A stretch of DNA of 64,000 bases from CAWKGC01 sp963849005 (lineage in GTDB: Bacteria; Pseudomonadota; Gammaproteobacteria; Burkholderiales; Usitatibacteraceae), in contig CAWKGC010000019.1 in assembly GCA_963849005.1 (NCBI GenBank), forward strand, positions 434,001 through 498,000, given 5' to 3'. The translations under genes and the position numbers were made by a program. Shown here one piece after another: positions 45,972-55,484 of the stretch. Position 1 is the first letter of the stretch. Each line of letters begins with the position of its first letter. The notes beneath the pieces were generated by a model. The model made no database searches. It saw only the letters and a program-made list of their open reading frames with translations, and was not told where the DNA came from.

Positions 45972-46162
45972 AGAAAAACAAGATGGCAGATCCGCGGATG
46001 ACCCGCGTAAGCGACCTCAGGCCGGGGCAATATGCCGACGGGAGCCCGCTGGATGATGTCCGGTACCTCGAGTGCAAGCTGTCGAAGGTGTGGCCGCTTT
46101 CGGAGTCCCGGGACGAGAAGATTCCGAACAAGCAAGCGCGACCTGATCGATCAGCGCCGTGA
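45968..46162 (+). CDS. small hypothetical protein
   Basis: 64 residues, hydrophilic, coupled to the upstream membrane gene by ATGA. Contains VSDLRPGQYADGSPLDDVRYLECKL split by no gap; the first half is well structured while the last 15 residues are basic and low in complexity, so a frame error near the end is possible. Supported only by position and codon use. Confidence 0.45.
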   Translation: MKKNKMADPRMTRVSDLRPGQYADGSPLDDVRYLECKLSKVWPLSESRDEKIPNKQARPDRSAP

Positions 46163-46190
46163 CGCAAATTGGACAACGAGGGAGGGACGA

Positions 46191-48639
46191 ATGAGAAGAT
46201 CAATCGCAACAATCTGTCTGCTCGCCATCGCCGTGATCGGCGGCGCCTTGGCGCAGGCGCAGGCGCCGGCGGCGCCGGCCGCAAGTCAGGCCGCCGCCGA
46301 ACCGGCGACCGGTGACCGCTGGCCGAAAACCGCGCAGCTCGACGGCGCGACCTACACCGTCTATCAGCCGCAACTCGACAGTTGGGACTTGTTCAACCTG
46401 ACGGCGCACGCGGCCGTGTCCGTCCTGCCGCCGGGCGGCGAAGCTCCCGCGTTCGGGGTACTGAAGCTCACGGCGAAGACGAAGGTCGACCGCCTCGCGC
46501 GGACAGTGTATTTCACCGACACAACGGTGCAGGCCGCGAACTTTCCTTCCGCGCCGAACTGGGCGGCGAGCTATCAGCAGGCGTTTCAGGCGCTGTTCGT
46601 CAAGGGGCCGTTCACGGTCGCGCTCGACCGCATGGAGGCGGCGCTGGCCGTGCTCAACGCGCAGAACCAGGCGAATTCGGTTCCGGTGCAGAATCCGGTC
46701 CCGCAGTTCGTGTTCTCGACGACTCCGGCGGTGCTCGTCACGGTCGACGGCGACCCGGCGTGGCGAAAGATCGCGGGGACTTCGTATGAGCGCGTGCTCA
46801 ACACACGACCGCTGCTGTTGCGGGACGGGTCCACCGTCTATTTCCACCTCTTCGACGGATTCCTCAAGGCGCCGGGGCTCGCGGGCCCATGGTCGGTCGC
46901 AACACTCGTCCCACCCGGCATCGTCAAGGCCGCTACCGATCTTGGCGCTGGCGGGGCGGTCGATTTGATGGAAGGCCCAGTCGACGAAAAGACCGCCAAG
47001 AAGCCCTCGCTCGCCGCCGGCGCGCCGGGCGTCATCGTCGTGACCAAGCCCACCGAGTTGATCGTTACCGACGGTGCGCCCGACTGGGTCGGGACTCGAC
47101 GGCACCGGCTCGCTGCTCTACGCGAAGAACACCGACGCAAATCTGTTTGTCGACATGGACACAAGCCAGAACTACGTGCTTGTGAGCGGGCGTTGGTTCA
47201 CGACGAAAGATATCAAAGGTCCGTGGTCGTACGTCGCGGCCAAGGATCTTCCGGCAGCGTTTGGCAAGATCCCAAATGACAGCCCGAAGGAGAATGTGAA
47301 GGCGTCGATTCCGGGGACGACGCAGGCCAAGGAAGCGTTGATCGCAACGCAGATTCCGCAGACCGCTCAGGTAGACCGGGCCAAGGCCACTTTCGATCCG
47401 CAGCTTCCCGGCGCGCCGGACATCGCGCCGCTTGCGAATACTTCGCTCAAGTACGTCGTCAATTCGGCGTTCGCCGCTGATCCAGGTCCCGAGCGGGGTC
47501 TGGTACGCGTTGGACAAGGCCGTATGGTTCACCGCGCCGACGCCGAGGGGCCAGTGGGCGGTCGCCACATCGGTGCCGGCCGAAATCTACGCGATCCCGC
47601 CCAGCTCGCCGCTCTACTACGTTACGTATGTGAAGGTCTACGACGCGACGCCAACGACGGTCACGGTCGGCTACCTTCCGGGCTATATGGGCTCGTACGT
47701 CGCCGATGGGACCGTCGTCTACGGTACGGGCTACGCGTACGCCCCCTACATCGGCACGGCGGTCTGGTACGCACCACCCGTGACCTACGGCTATGCGGCG
47801 GGCCTCGCGTGGACGCCATGGACCGGCTGGGGCTTTGGCTATGGTATGGGGTGGGCCTACGGGGCCGCGTGGGGCACGGGCGCGTGGGGCTGGGGCGCTG
47901 CGCCGTACTGGGGCGCCTACGCAGGCGCAGCATGGGGCGCCGCGGGCGCCTACGGCGCGTGGGGTCCGGGCGCATGGGCGGCCACGTCGGGCAACACCTA
48001 TCACCAGTGGGGCAACACGAGCGCGGTCACGCATTCGTCCGCGGGCTACAACGCGTGGACCGGCAACGCCTGGTCAGGACAGGCCGGGCACTCGTACAAC
48101 TCGCAGACCGGACAGATTTCGGCGGGCCAGCGCGGCACAGTGGGCAACGTCTACACCGGCAACTACGCGAGCGGCACGCGCGGCGCGACGTACAACCCGA
48201 CGACGGGCGTATCGGCTTCGGGCGCGAAAGGCACGGTCGGCAACGCGTACACGGGACAATCGACCAACGTCGCGCGCGCGAACGTGAGCGGCCCTGGGGG
48301 CAACGATGTGCGCGCCGCCACGGTGGGCAACGATCACTACGCCGATGTGAACGGGAACGTCTACAAGAACACCGGCAGCGGCTGGGAACAACACAATAGT
48401 AGCGGCGGATGGAGCAGCGCCAGCAGCGAGGGTGCGCACTCGATGGAGTCCGAGCAGCAGGCGCGCAACATGGGCGAGCAGCGCTCCGCGGCGTCGTCGT
48501 GGGGTGGGGGCGAGCACAGCTACGGCAGCGGCTTCCACGGCAGCGGCAGCGAGCCGGAATCGCATGGCGGATTCGACCGCGGCGGCGGCGGCTGGGGGGC
48601 GGCGGCTTTCGCGGCGGTGGCGGCCGCGGCCGGCGCTGA
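46191..48639 (+). CDS. large secreted Gly/Trp/Tyr-rich protein (three frameshifts)
   Basis: About 815 residues. Signal peptide (RRSIATICLLAIAVIGGALA). Residues 25-430 are a soluble mixed domain (TYTVYQPQLDSWDLFNLTAH, AVLVTVDGDPAWRKIAGT, LFVDMDTSQNYVLVSGRWF, VPSGVWYALDKAVWFTA). Then VGYLPGYMGSYVADGTVVYG and an aromatic/Gly/Ala-rich belt (AWTPWTGWGFGYGMGWAYGA), then repeats like GTVGNVYTGNYASGTRGATY / GTVGNAYTGQSTNVARANV, and a Gly/Arg tail. It resembles proteins annotated as carbohydrate-binding family V/XII in related bacteria; no enzyme motif is seen. Extra bases near 47097 and 47470 and one missing G in a G-run near 48590 break the frame. RBS GGGAGGGACGA. Confidence 0.75.
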
Positions 48640-48645
48640 TCGTCG

Positions 48646-49401
48646 GTGGACAAGCCGGAGCGTTGGGTCGCCGGCGTGCAGGGCGCCGCAGGCAAGCGCC
48701 GGTCGCGTTGGCGATGGATCTCGGTTGCGCTGGTCATATGGGCCATCGTGGCTTATCTGCTCGCGCCCCGGCTGTGGTCGTACTACTTCGAGCACGCGAA
48801 GCCTCTGCCGGACGTAGAACGCGTCACGCACACGTCCGACGGGCATCCCGGCGATCCGGTCAACATCGCATTGGAGGGCAGCGAGCACGATGTCGTGAAG
48901 GCGATGCTCGCCGCAGGCTGGTTACCCGCCGATCCGGTCACGTTCGAGTCGAGCGTCCGCATCGCGGTGGACACAGCGTTGCGGCGTCCCGACGACTCGG
49001 CGCCCGTCAGCCCGCTGTTCCTGTTCGGACGCGTGCAGGACCTGGCCTTCGAGCAGCCGGTGCCGGGCGGTCCCAAGCATCGCCACCACGTCCGGTTCTG
49101 GCGCTGGAGCAAAGAACGCGACGACTTGCCGGTGTGGTTCGGGGCCGTCACCTACGACGAGCGCGCCGGGCTGAGCTATACCACCGGCCAGGTGACGCAT
49201 CACATCGGCGAGGACGTGGACGCCGAGCGCGATCGTCTTGCGCAGAAGATCGTCGGCGCGAACTGGGCGGGTGGCGTCGAGTGGATCACGGGATTCCATA
49301 CCGAGCTCGAGGGTCGCAACGGGGGCGGCGATCGCTGGCGCACCGACGGTCGGCTTGCGGTCGTGCGGTTGCTTCCGCCGGCCGCGGCGTCGCCCCGGTG
49401 A
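48646..49401 (+). CDS. LssY C-terminal domain membrane-anchored protein
   Basis: 251 residues from GTG 48646, 6 nt after the previous stop. N-terminal cytoplasmic basic stretch, one membrane helix (WISVALVIWAIVAYLLAPRL), then an LssY-C-like domain (VNIALEGSEHDVVKAMLAAG, LFLFGRVQDLAFEQPVPGGP, HHVRFWRWSKERDDLPVWFG, ITGFHTELEGRNGGGDRWRT). The LssY_C domain occurs with type 1 secretion or DedA-like proteins and its role is unknown. Here it accompanies a large secreted protein and could be a membrane partner. Confidence 0.75.
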   Translation: MDKPERWVAGVQGAAGKRRSRWRWISVALVIWAIVAYLLAPRLWSYYFEHAKPLPDVERVTHTSDGHPGDPVNIALEGSEHDVVKAMLAAGWLPADPVTFESSVRIAVDTALRRPDDSAPVSPLFLFGRVQDLAFEQPVPGGPKHRHHVRFWRWSKERDDLPVWFGAVTYDERAGLSYTTGQVTHHIGEDVDAERDRLAQKIVGANWAGGVEWITGFHTELEGRNGGGDRWRTDGRLAVVRLLPPAAASPR

Positions 49402-49899
49402 TTGGGCGCGCTAGCGGCGTCGTGCTGCCGCTGCGGGCTGTCGTCGTGCCGCGGGTGTACCTGTTGCCGCGACTCGTTCATCGGCGCATGCGCTCCCTCA
49501 TGTGCCCCTGGTATGGCGCACTTAACCTCTTAGACGGACAGCGGCGGCAGGGCACCCGCCGGCCGAAAGTGGCGCGCGGACTCTCGAACGGATCGAGCGG
49601 ATGTTCGACCCGCCTTTGCGGCAAGGTGCGAGGCATGCGCTGCTGGAGTCTTACGACCGCTTGGCTCGATGCCCAACGGCAGCTTCGGGTCGAATACGGA
49701 CGTACAAGCCGCTGCAATCCTTCTTTCGAAAAACTTGGAGAAGATGCAGGGCCATGGCGAAGCTGAGAGGGTGTCGGCGATTGGGGGCGGGGCGTAAAAT
49801 CAATAATCCACATATTGAACGTCGGCTGGGCGCTTTCGCCGGGAAGGGCCGTTCGGGTAGAGTGCCAACTCCTCCCGCCATTGCCCGCGAAGAACAGCC
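49402..49899. other. intergenic region, no gene recognised
   Basis: About 500 bp between the LssY-C gene and the next membrane-protein gene. Both strands have open frames, but none has a recognisable product, signal or ribosome site. No T-run terminator was found. It may hold the promoter of the downstream gene and possibly a decayed gene. Confidence 0.5.
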
Positions 49900-51783
49900 T
49901 TGTTGCGACATGCGAGTTCGCTGATCGGAGTGCTGCTTGCCGTCTTCGGGCTGGCGCGCCTCGGCCTGCTGGTTGCGCACGACCCGCTGCTGGGTTACGC
50001 CAACCAGTACGACATGCTGCGCATCAGCGCCTGCACGGGCCTGTATCCCGACCTGCCCGAGCCGCAGCGTTTCGCCGCCACCATCGAAGCCCCGCTGGAG
50101 CGTTACGCGCTAGGCGAAAGGCGCGGCGCCGACTGCTACGCCGGCTCGGAACTGCTGTTCGCCGCGCCGGTGGCCGCGTGGACGCGCGCTTTCGGCGATG
50201 GCGCGGCAGGCCAGCGCAAGGTGAGCCTGCGCACCGTCGGCTACGTGAAGCTTGGGGTCGCCGCGGCGATGGTCGCCATCCTCGCATGGCAGTTGTGGCC
50301 CTTCGGCCTCGCCTCGATCGTGCACGGCACCACGGTCGCGCTGGTGCTGGGCGATCCGCTTGTCGGCCTCTGGTTCAACACGCTTTACGCCGAGGCGTCG
50401 ATCCTGCTCGGCGCGTATTTCCTCATCGGCATGGTGATGGTCATCGGGCTGCGCGATTCCGCGCGCACGGGGCACTGGATCGCGCTGGCCTTCGGCTGCC
50501 TGCTGCTCGGGCTCGCGAAGGAACAGTTCTTTCTGTTGCCGCTCGCCTTGCTGCTGGCCGCGATGCCCGCGCTCTGGCCGGTCTCGCGCCGCGCCAGTTT
50601 CGTGATGATCCTGGTCGCGCTCATTCCCGTCGCCGCGCTCGCGCTTTCCGCGATCGCCAAGCCCGGGGACGTGCAGCAGGCCAATCGCGTCAATGCCTAT
50701 CTCGGCGCGGTGCTGCCGGCCTCGCAGGACGAGAAGGCCACGCTCGCGCGGCTGGGCCTGCCCGCGCGTTGCGCGGCGCTCTCCGGCGCGACGTGGTACC
50801 TGAAGCGGGGCGAGAAGATCGAGGACATCTGCCCCGAAGTGCTGCGCATTTCCAGCGTGGCCTTCCTCAAGCTCGCCACGAGCGAGCCGCAGACGCTGGC
50901 GGACGTCGTCGCGCGAATCCTGCCGGCGACGCAGAACGCCTACCTCGGCTACCTCGGCGTGGTCGCCGGCGAACGCCTCGCGGGCGTCGAGTCGCTGCCG
51001 GTCGAGGCAGGCACGGCGTGGGGGGCGATGGCGGCGGGCCTGCCCTCGCTCGCGTACATGGCGCTGGTCGCGTTCGCGATGCTGGCGAGCGTGGCGGCAT
51101 TTTTCTGGGTGGCGCTGGCAAGCACGCGGCGCGCGCAGGGGCCGCGCGCGCTGCCCGCGTACCTCGTCCTGCTCGCCATCGCGATGGCCTACGCGCTCGG
51201 AACGACGGCGTTCGGCGACGGCTTCAGCGAAGCGGCGCGCCACCAGCTCCTCGGAACGGCCTGCCTCTATGCGTGGCTGGTGGCCGCGCTGATCCTTGTG
51301 CTGAAGACGCTGGGCGGCGAGGCGACCGCATGGCAGCGCGTCGCGCTCGTCATCGCGCTCGCCGCCGCGGGCGGGGCGATGCTGCCGCTGGCGAAATGGG
51401 TCGAAGGCAGGAGGCTCGCGGTGGGCGTGGTATCCGACCGCTCGGCAACCGCGTCGCGCCCTCCGGAACCACGGTGCAGGGCTGGGCGCTCGATCCTTTC
51501 GGCGTCGCCGAAGTCACGGCCCGCATCGGCGACCGGCACGGTCGCGGCGACGATCGGCCAGCCCAGCTCCGACCTGCAGCGGGTCTTTCCTTCCTATCCG
51601 GAATCGAAGCGCGCCGCGTTCGTGATCGACGTGCCGGCCGAGGCGCTGGCGACGCTTCCCGCCGAGATGCGCGTCGAGGTGAAGAACGCGAAGGGCGTGG
51701 TCACCGAGATCGATCGCAGGCGCCTGCAGCCCGCGCCCGCGGCGACCCCGGCAGAAACGCCGGCGCCTCAGGTGGCGAAGTAG
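49900..51783 (+). CDS. large polytopic membrane protein, glycosyltransferase-like (two compensating frameshifts)
   Basis: About 627 residues; TTG 49900 is the start used, GTG 49930 is possible. About ten membrane helices (SSLIGVLLAVFGLARLGLLV, VYLKLG-like segment near 85, WIALAFGCLLLGLAKEQFFL, ASFVMILVALIPVAALALS, LPAYLVLLAIAMAYALGTTA), with an early periplasmic loop DPLLGYANQYDMLRISACTG. The layout resembles GT-C type or O-antigen-related membrane proteins that use lipid-linked sugars. After residue 510 a soluble C-terminal beta domain (VAPSGTTVQGWALDPFGVAE, GTVAATIGQPSSDLQRVFPS) is read through a missing base near 51442 and an extra base near 51533. Its end overlaps the convergent HAD-UbiA gene by 16 nt. 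Confidence 0.7.
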   Translation: MLRHASSLIGVLLAVFGLARLGLLVAHDPLLGYANQYDMLRISACTGLYPDLPEPQRFAATIEAPLERYALGERRGADCYAGSELLFAAPVAAWTRAFGDGAAGQRKVSLRTVGYVKLGVAAAMVAILAWQLWPFGLASIVHGTTVALVLGDPLVGLWFNTLYAEASILLGAYFLIGMVMVIGLRDSARTGHWIALAFGCLLLGLAKEQFFLLPLALLLAAMPALWPVSRRASFVMILVALIPVAALALSAIAKPGDVQQANRVNAYLGAVLPASQDEKATLARLGLPARCAALSGATWYLKRGEKIEDICPEVLRISSVAFLKLATSEPQTLADVVARILPATQNAYLGYLGVVAGERLAGVESLPVEAGTAWGAMAAGLPSLAYMALVAFAMLASVAAFFWVALASTRRAQGPRALPAYLVLLAIAMAYALGTTAFGDGFSEAARHQLLGTACLYAWLVAALILVLKTLGGEATAWQRVALVIALAAAGGAMLPLAKWVEGRRLAVGVVSDRSATASRPPEPRCRAGRSILSASPKSRPASATGTVAATIGQPSSDLQRVFPSYPESKRAAFVIDVPAEALATLPAEMRVEVKNAKGVVTEIDRRRLQPAPAATPAETPAPQVAK

Positions 51784-53239
51784 ATCGCCGCCAGCATCGC
51801 CGCGCCGACCACGTAGCTCGACGGATCGCGGATCGCGAACAGCACGGGATCCTCGCCGAGCTCGCGCCGGTGCGCGAGCAGCCAGACGCGCGTCACCCAG
51901 TAGAGCAGCAGCGGCGGCGCCACCCACAGGAACGCGGGCTGGCGGTAGAGCACGAGCACGTCGCGGCTGGTGATGTAGAGCGCGAACACCAGCACCGCGA
52001 GGTAGCCGCTGCACGCGCCGAAAATGCCGATCGCGAGATGGTCGCCGGCGCGATACCCGCGCCCCGCGGCGCGCGCGTCCGGCGTTTCGCGCGCTTCCAG
52101 TCTCGTGAGTTCCGCATGGCGCTTGCCGAGCGCGAGCGAAAGGAACAGGAACATCGAGAACGCCAGCAGCCAGTGCGACACCACCACGCCGATGGCCGCC
52201 GCGCCGGCGGCGATGCGCAGCGTATAGAGGACGGCCAGCACGAACACGTCGGCCACGGCGACGCGCTTCAGGCGCAGGGTGTAGGCGAGCGCGGTGGCGA
52301 GGTAGGCCGTGAGCACCCAGGCAAATCCCGTGTCGAGCCGCGCGGCGATCAAGGCAGCGCAGGCGAACAGGAGCGGCGCGATGAGCAGGCCGGCGCCGAG
52401 GCCGAGTTGCCCGGAGGCAAACGGCCGCGAGCGTCTTGTCGGGGTGCCGCCGGTCGGCCTCGAGGTCGGCGAGGTCGTTCACGACATAGATCGCGGAGGC
52501 GGTGAGGCATAGCGCGACAAAGGCGAAAAGCGCGGCGGCGCGCGCGCTCGGCGTCGCCGAGCAGGTGCGCGGTCAGCAGCGGCACGAAGACCAGCAGGTT
52601 CTTCACCCACTGGTGCGGGCGCAACGCGCGAAGCAACGGCCAGCCGCTGCGGGAGCGGCGATCGAAGGTCCTTTCGATCTCGCAACATTCGGCGGCGCGG
52701 CTGCGCAGACGCCGGGCTCGCGCTGACGACGATGGCGCGGCGGGCGGCGGCCCATACCGGCAGGTCCGCCTGTCGTTGCCCGCATAGTCGAAACCGCGCG
52801 CGCCGAAACGCGCCACGAGCAGCGTCGCGCTTGGCGGCCCCTTCAGGTTCTCGCTGCGCGGAACTGCCGAGGACCTCGTCGAAGAGGCCGAGGGGCGCGG
52901 CGACCGATTGCGCGAGCGCCGCGTTGCTGGCGGTGGCGAGAACGATGCGCCGGCCTCGCGCGCGCTCGCTGCGCAGCCAGGCGAGGACGTCCTCGCGCCA
53001 CGGCAGCGTTTCGGACGCAAGCGAGACGCGACCGGCGATCGACTGCTTGAACGCGGCCTTGCCGCCGAGCGAGCCAGAAGGGCAGCGCAAGCACGGTCCA
53101 CGGCGCTCTCGCGAGCAAGCGCGACCAGGCTTTCGAGCAGCAGGTCGGAGGCGAGCAGCGTGCCGTCGAGGTCGACGGCGAGCGCGGGCTCGGCTTGCGG
53201 CGGCGTTGCGCAGTGCGGGATCGGTTTGGTCGCGGTCAC
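51768..53239 (-). CDS. HAD hydrolase-UbiA prenyltransferase fusion (about seven indels)
   Basis: About 488 residues. N-terminal HAD-type phosphatase domain: nucleophile motif LAVDLDGTLLASDLLLESL, then ARGRRIVLATASNAALAQSV, and YAGNDRADLPVW as the late acidic motif. C-terminal UbiA family: RPHQWVKNLLVFVPLLTAHL, the metal-binding VVNDLADLEADRRHPDKTLRPF, then six to seven helices ending DPSSYVVGAAMLAAIYFA. UbiA members of this form transfer phosphoribosyl or similar groups to decaprenyl phosphate, and the HAD domain may remove a phosphate. Frames change near 53100, 53070, 52860, 52785 (missing base), 52700, 52540 and 52424. Only the repaired version makes the family protein. Confidence 0.8.
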
Positions 53240-53284
53240 ATGGATGCGGCAGGCGCATCGGGCGACCGCGGCATGGGCGAGATG

Positions 53285-53578
53285 CTACCAGTTGCCGCGG
53301 CCGGCCTGCTGCGTCAGGCCAATACCAGGGCGAAGTTGCTGGCGGAAGGCCTCGATGTGCTCGGGCTCGGCCTTCTTCGCCAGGATCCAGGCGCACTTCT
53401 CGGCTTCGCGCTTCAATTGCGCGAGGTCCTTTGCGGCGCGATGCCTTCGAGCCAGCGGCTGTGCCGCAGCGCCCATCGCGCGCAACATGAACGCGGCCAT
53501 TTCCTCCCGGCAATAGGCGATCCACGCCAGCTCGCTTTCGCGATCGGCCGTGAAGTGGGGCTTGTTGCTGAGGTCCAT
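53285..53578 (-). CDS. small hypothetical protein
   Basis: 97 residues, soluble, helical (ESELAWIAYCREEMAAFMLR, AAKDLAQLKREAEKCAWILA). No signal or known domain. Good ribosome site before the ATG (AAGGACAGGACTGCCG is only partly purine-rich). Leftward, between the HAD-UbiA gene and the binding protein gene. Confidence 0.5.
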   Translation of the reverse strand: MDLSNKPHFTADRESELAWIAYCREEMAAFMLRAMGAAAQPLARRHRAAKDLAQLKREAEKCAWILAKKAEPEHIEAFRQQLRPGIGLTQQAGRGNW

Positions 53579-53704
53579 CGGCAGTCCTGTCCTTGAGAGG
53601 CTTGTGTCGCCTCGCCGGGCGGGCGAGCGGGCGCAGGGCTCCAGTATCGGCGGGGCGGCCTTTCAGGACGCTTACAACCGGGTTACGCCGTAACGCGGAG
53701 CGAT

Positions 53705-55277
53705 TCAGGGCAGCGTGACCCAGAGCGGCTCGAGGAGGTTGTCGGCGCGGTGCACGACTTTCACGCCGGCGCGGGCGACCCAGGGGATCACCTGCCGGTG
53801 CAGGGGGATGGCGTAGCTGTTGTCCTTCACGACCATCAGCGCTTCGGCGAGGAGCTGCGCGCGGGCCTTCGGGTCCATCTCGACGTCGGACCGTTCGATC
53901 AGCCGGTCGAGCGCCTCGTCCCTGAAGCGCCCGGAATTGAAGTCGCCCTTGCCCTTGCCGTCGAAGCTGTGCAGCAGCGGCATCAGGGTCCGGCCGGGAT
54001 CGGTGACCGCGCCGCCCCAGCCGTACATGTGCAGGCTGAAATCGAGCTGGTCGACCTTCTGGAAGAACTGCGCGCGCGGCAGCGTGGTGAGGCTGGTGCG
54101 CACGCCGACGCGGGCGAACATCGCGGTGAGCGCCGTGCAGATGCGCTCGTCGTTGACGTAGCGGTTGTTCGGGCAGAGGAGGGCGACTTCGAAGCCGTCG
54201 GGATAACCGGCCTCGGCGAGCAATTGCTTCGCGCGCGGCGGGTCGAAGCCCAGGCGCGGCTCGAGCGCCTTCGGGCTGGCGGATTCGGCCGGGACCATCG
54301 AGCCGGTGGGCCGCGATTGCCCGCGCATGACCTGCGCCTTGAGCGCCTCGATGTCGATGGCGTGGTAGAGCGCCTCGCGCACGCGCCTGTCCTTGAACGG
54401 GTTCCTGCCCTTCACGTTCGAATACCTGAGCTCGTCGCGCGACTGGTCCATGGCGAGGAAGACGATGCGGTTCTCCGGGCCCTCGATGACCGTCACCTTC
54501 GGGTTGCCCTTCAGCCGGCCGATGTCCTGCAGCGGCGGGTCGAGCACGAAGTCGAGTTCGCCCGAGATCACCGCCGCCATGCGCGTCGCGTCCGACTTGA
54601 TCGGCCGGTACACGATCTCGTCGACGTTGCCCTCGAAGCGGCCCTCCTTCAGCCCCCACCAGTGGGGATTCTTGCGGAACGCGACGCGCACTTCCGGCTC
54701 GCGCGAGACGAACACATAGGGCCCCGTGCCGTTGGCGGCGCGCGAGGCGAACGTGTCCTCGGCGCTCTTGAAGTCCTGCGGCAGCTCGGCGCGGTTCCTG
54801 GTCGCCCAGGCGCGGCTCATGATGTAGATCGTGTTCAGGTCCTCGAGCAGCAGCGGATGGGGCCGCGGCGTGACGATCTCGACGGTGTGGTCGTCGATCG
54901 CGCGCGCCTTGCCGAGCGGGACGGCGAAGGTCTTGAAATTGGAATTCGCCGTTTGCGCGCGCTCGATCGAGAACACCACGTCCGTCGGCGGTGAATGGCG
55001 TGCCGTCGTGGAAGGCGACGCCGCGCCGCAGGTCGAAGCGCCACGTGGTCGGATTCACCTGCTGCCACGACCGGGCCAGCGAAGGCACCAGGCGCAGCTC
55101 CTTGTCGCGCGTGGTGAGGCGCTCATAGGCGTAGCCCATGAGCATGTTGTTCAGCCCCTCGTTCTGCGCCTGCGGGTCCGCGGTCATGAGGTCGCCCTGC
55201 GAGGACCAGCGCAGGGTGCCCGCCTGCGCGGGGCAGGCGAGGAGCGCCGCGACAAGCAGGGTGGGGAAACGGATCAT
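53705..55277 (-). CDS. family 5 extracellular solute-binding protein (third copy, one frameshift)
   Basis: About 523 residues. Signal peptide (IRFPTLLVAALLACPAQA), then GTLRWSSQGDLMTADPQAQN, FHDGTPFTADDVVFSIERA, NGTGPYVFVSREPEVRVAF, RMAAVISGELDFVLDPPLQD, KGRNPFKDRRVREALYHAID and YAIPLHRQVIPWVARAGVKV. One extra base near 54983 separates FTAD from DVVFSIERA. It is not next to permease or ATPase genes and probably serves the importer at 25-33 kb. Its start codon is 10 bp from the repeat at 55287. Confidence 0.88.
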
Positions 55278-55286
55278 GAGAGCAAT

Positions 55287-55428
55287 GGAACCGCCGATGG
55301 ACGCCGATGGACGCGGATAAACCCGCAGGCAAAAGCCCGGCGGGAATGGTCCGGGAATGCTGTGCCGTTGCGGACGCCTCCCACTATCAGGTCTTTTTCG
55401 GCGTCCATCGGCGTCCATCGGCGGTTCC
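55287..55428. repeat. inverted pair of CGCCGATGGA repeats
   Basis: Left arm 55287-55321 (GGAACCGCCGATGGACGCCG onward), right arm about 55394-55428, with a spacer that shares TGGTCCGGGA with the copy at 38931. It lies between two binding-protein genes, about 10 bp upstream of the start of the third copy. The left arm differs from a perfect unit by one base (GCGGAT). Confidence 0.88.
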
Positions 55429-55484
55429 AACCAGCAATGGTTGCGCCCCGCGCTGCTCGCCGGAGTGGAAGCGGGGTCAGCCCG

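Noticed and set aside
49402..49899. Several overlapping open frames in the gap after the LssY-C gene
   Set aside because: None has a ribosome site or family pattern on either strand.
52479..55430. Open frame linking the HAD-UbiA gene with the third binding protein
   Set aside because: Only the two ends match families; the centre is a shadow frame plus the repeat element.
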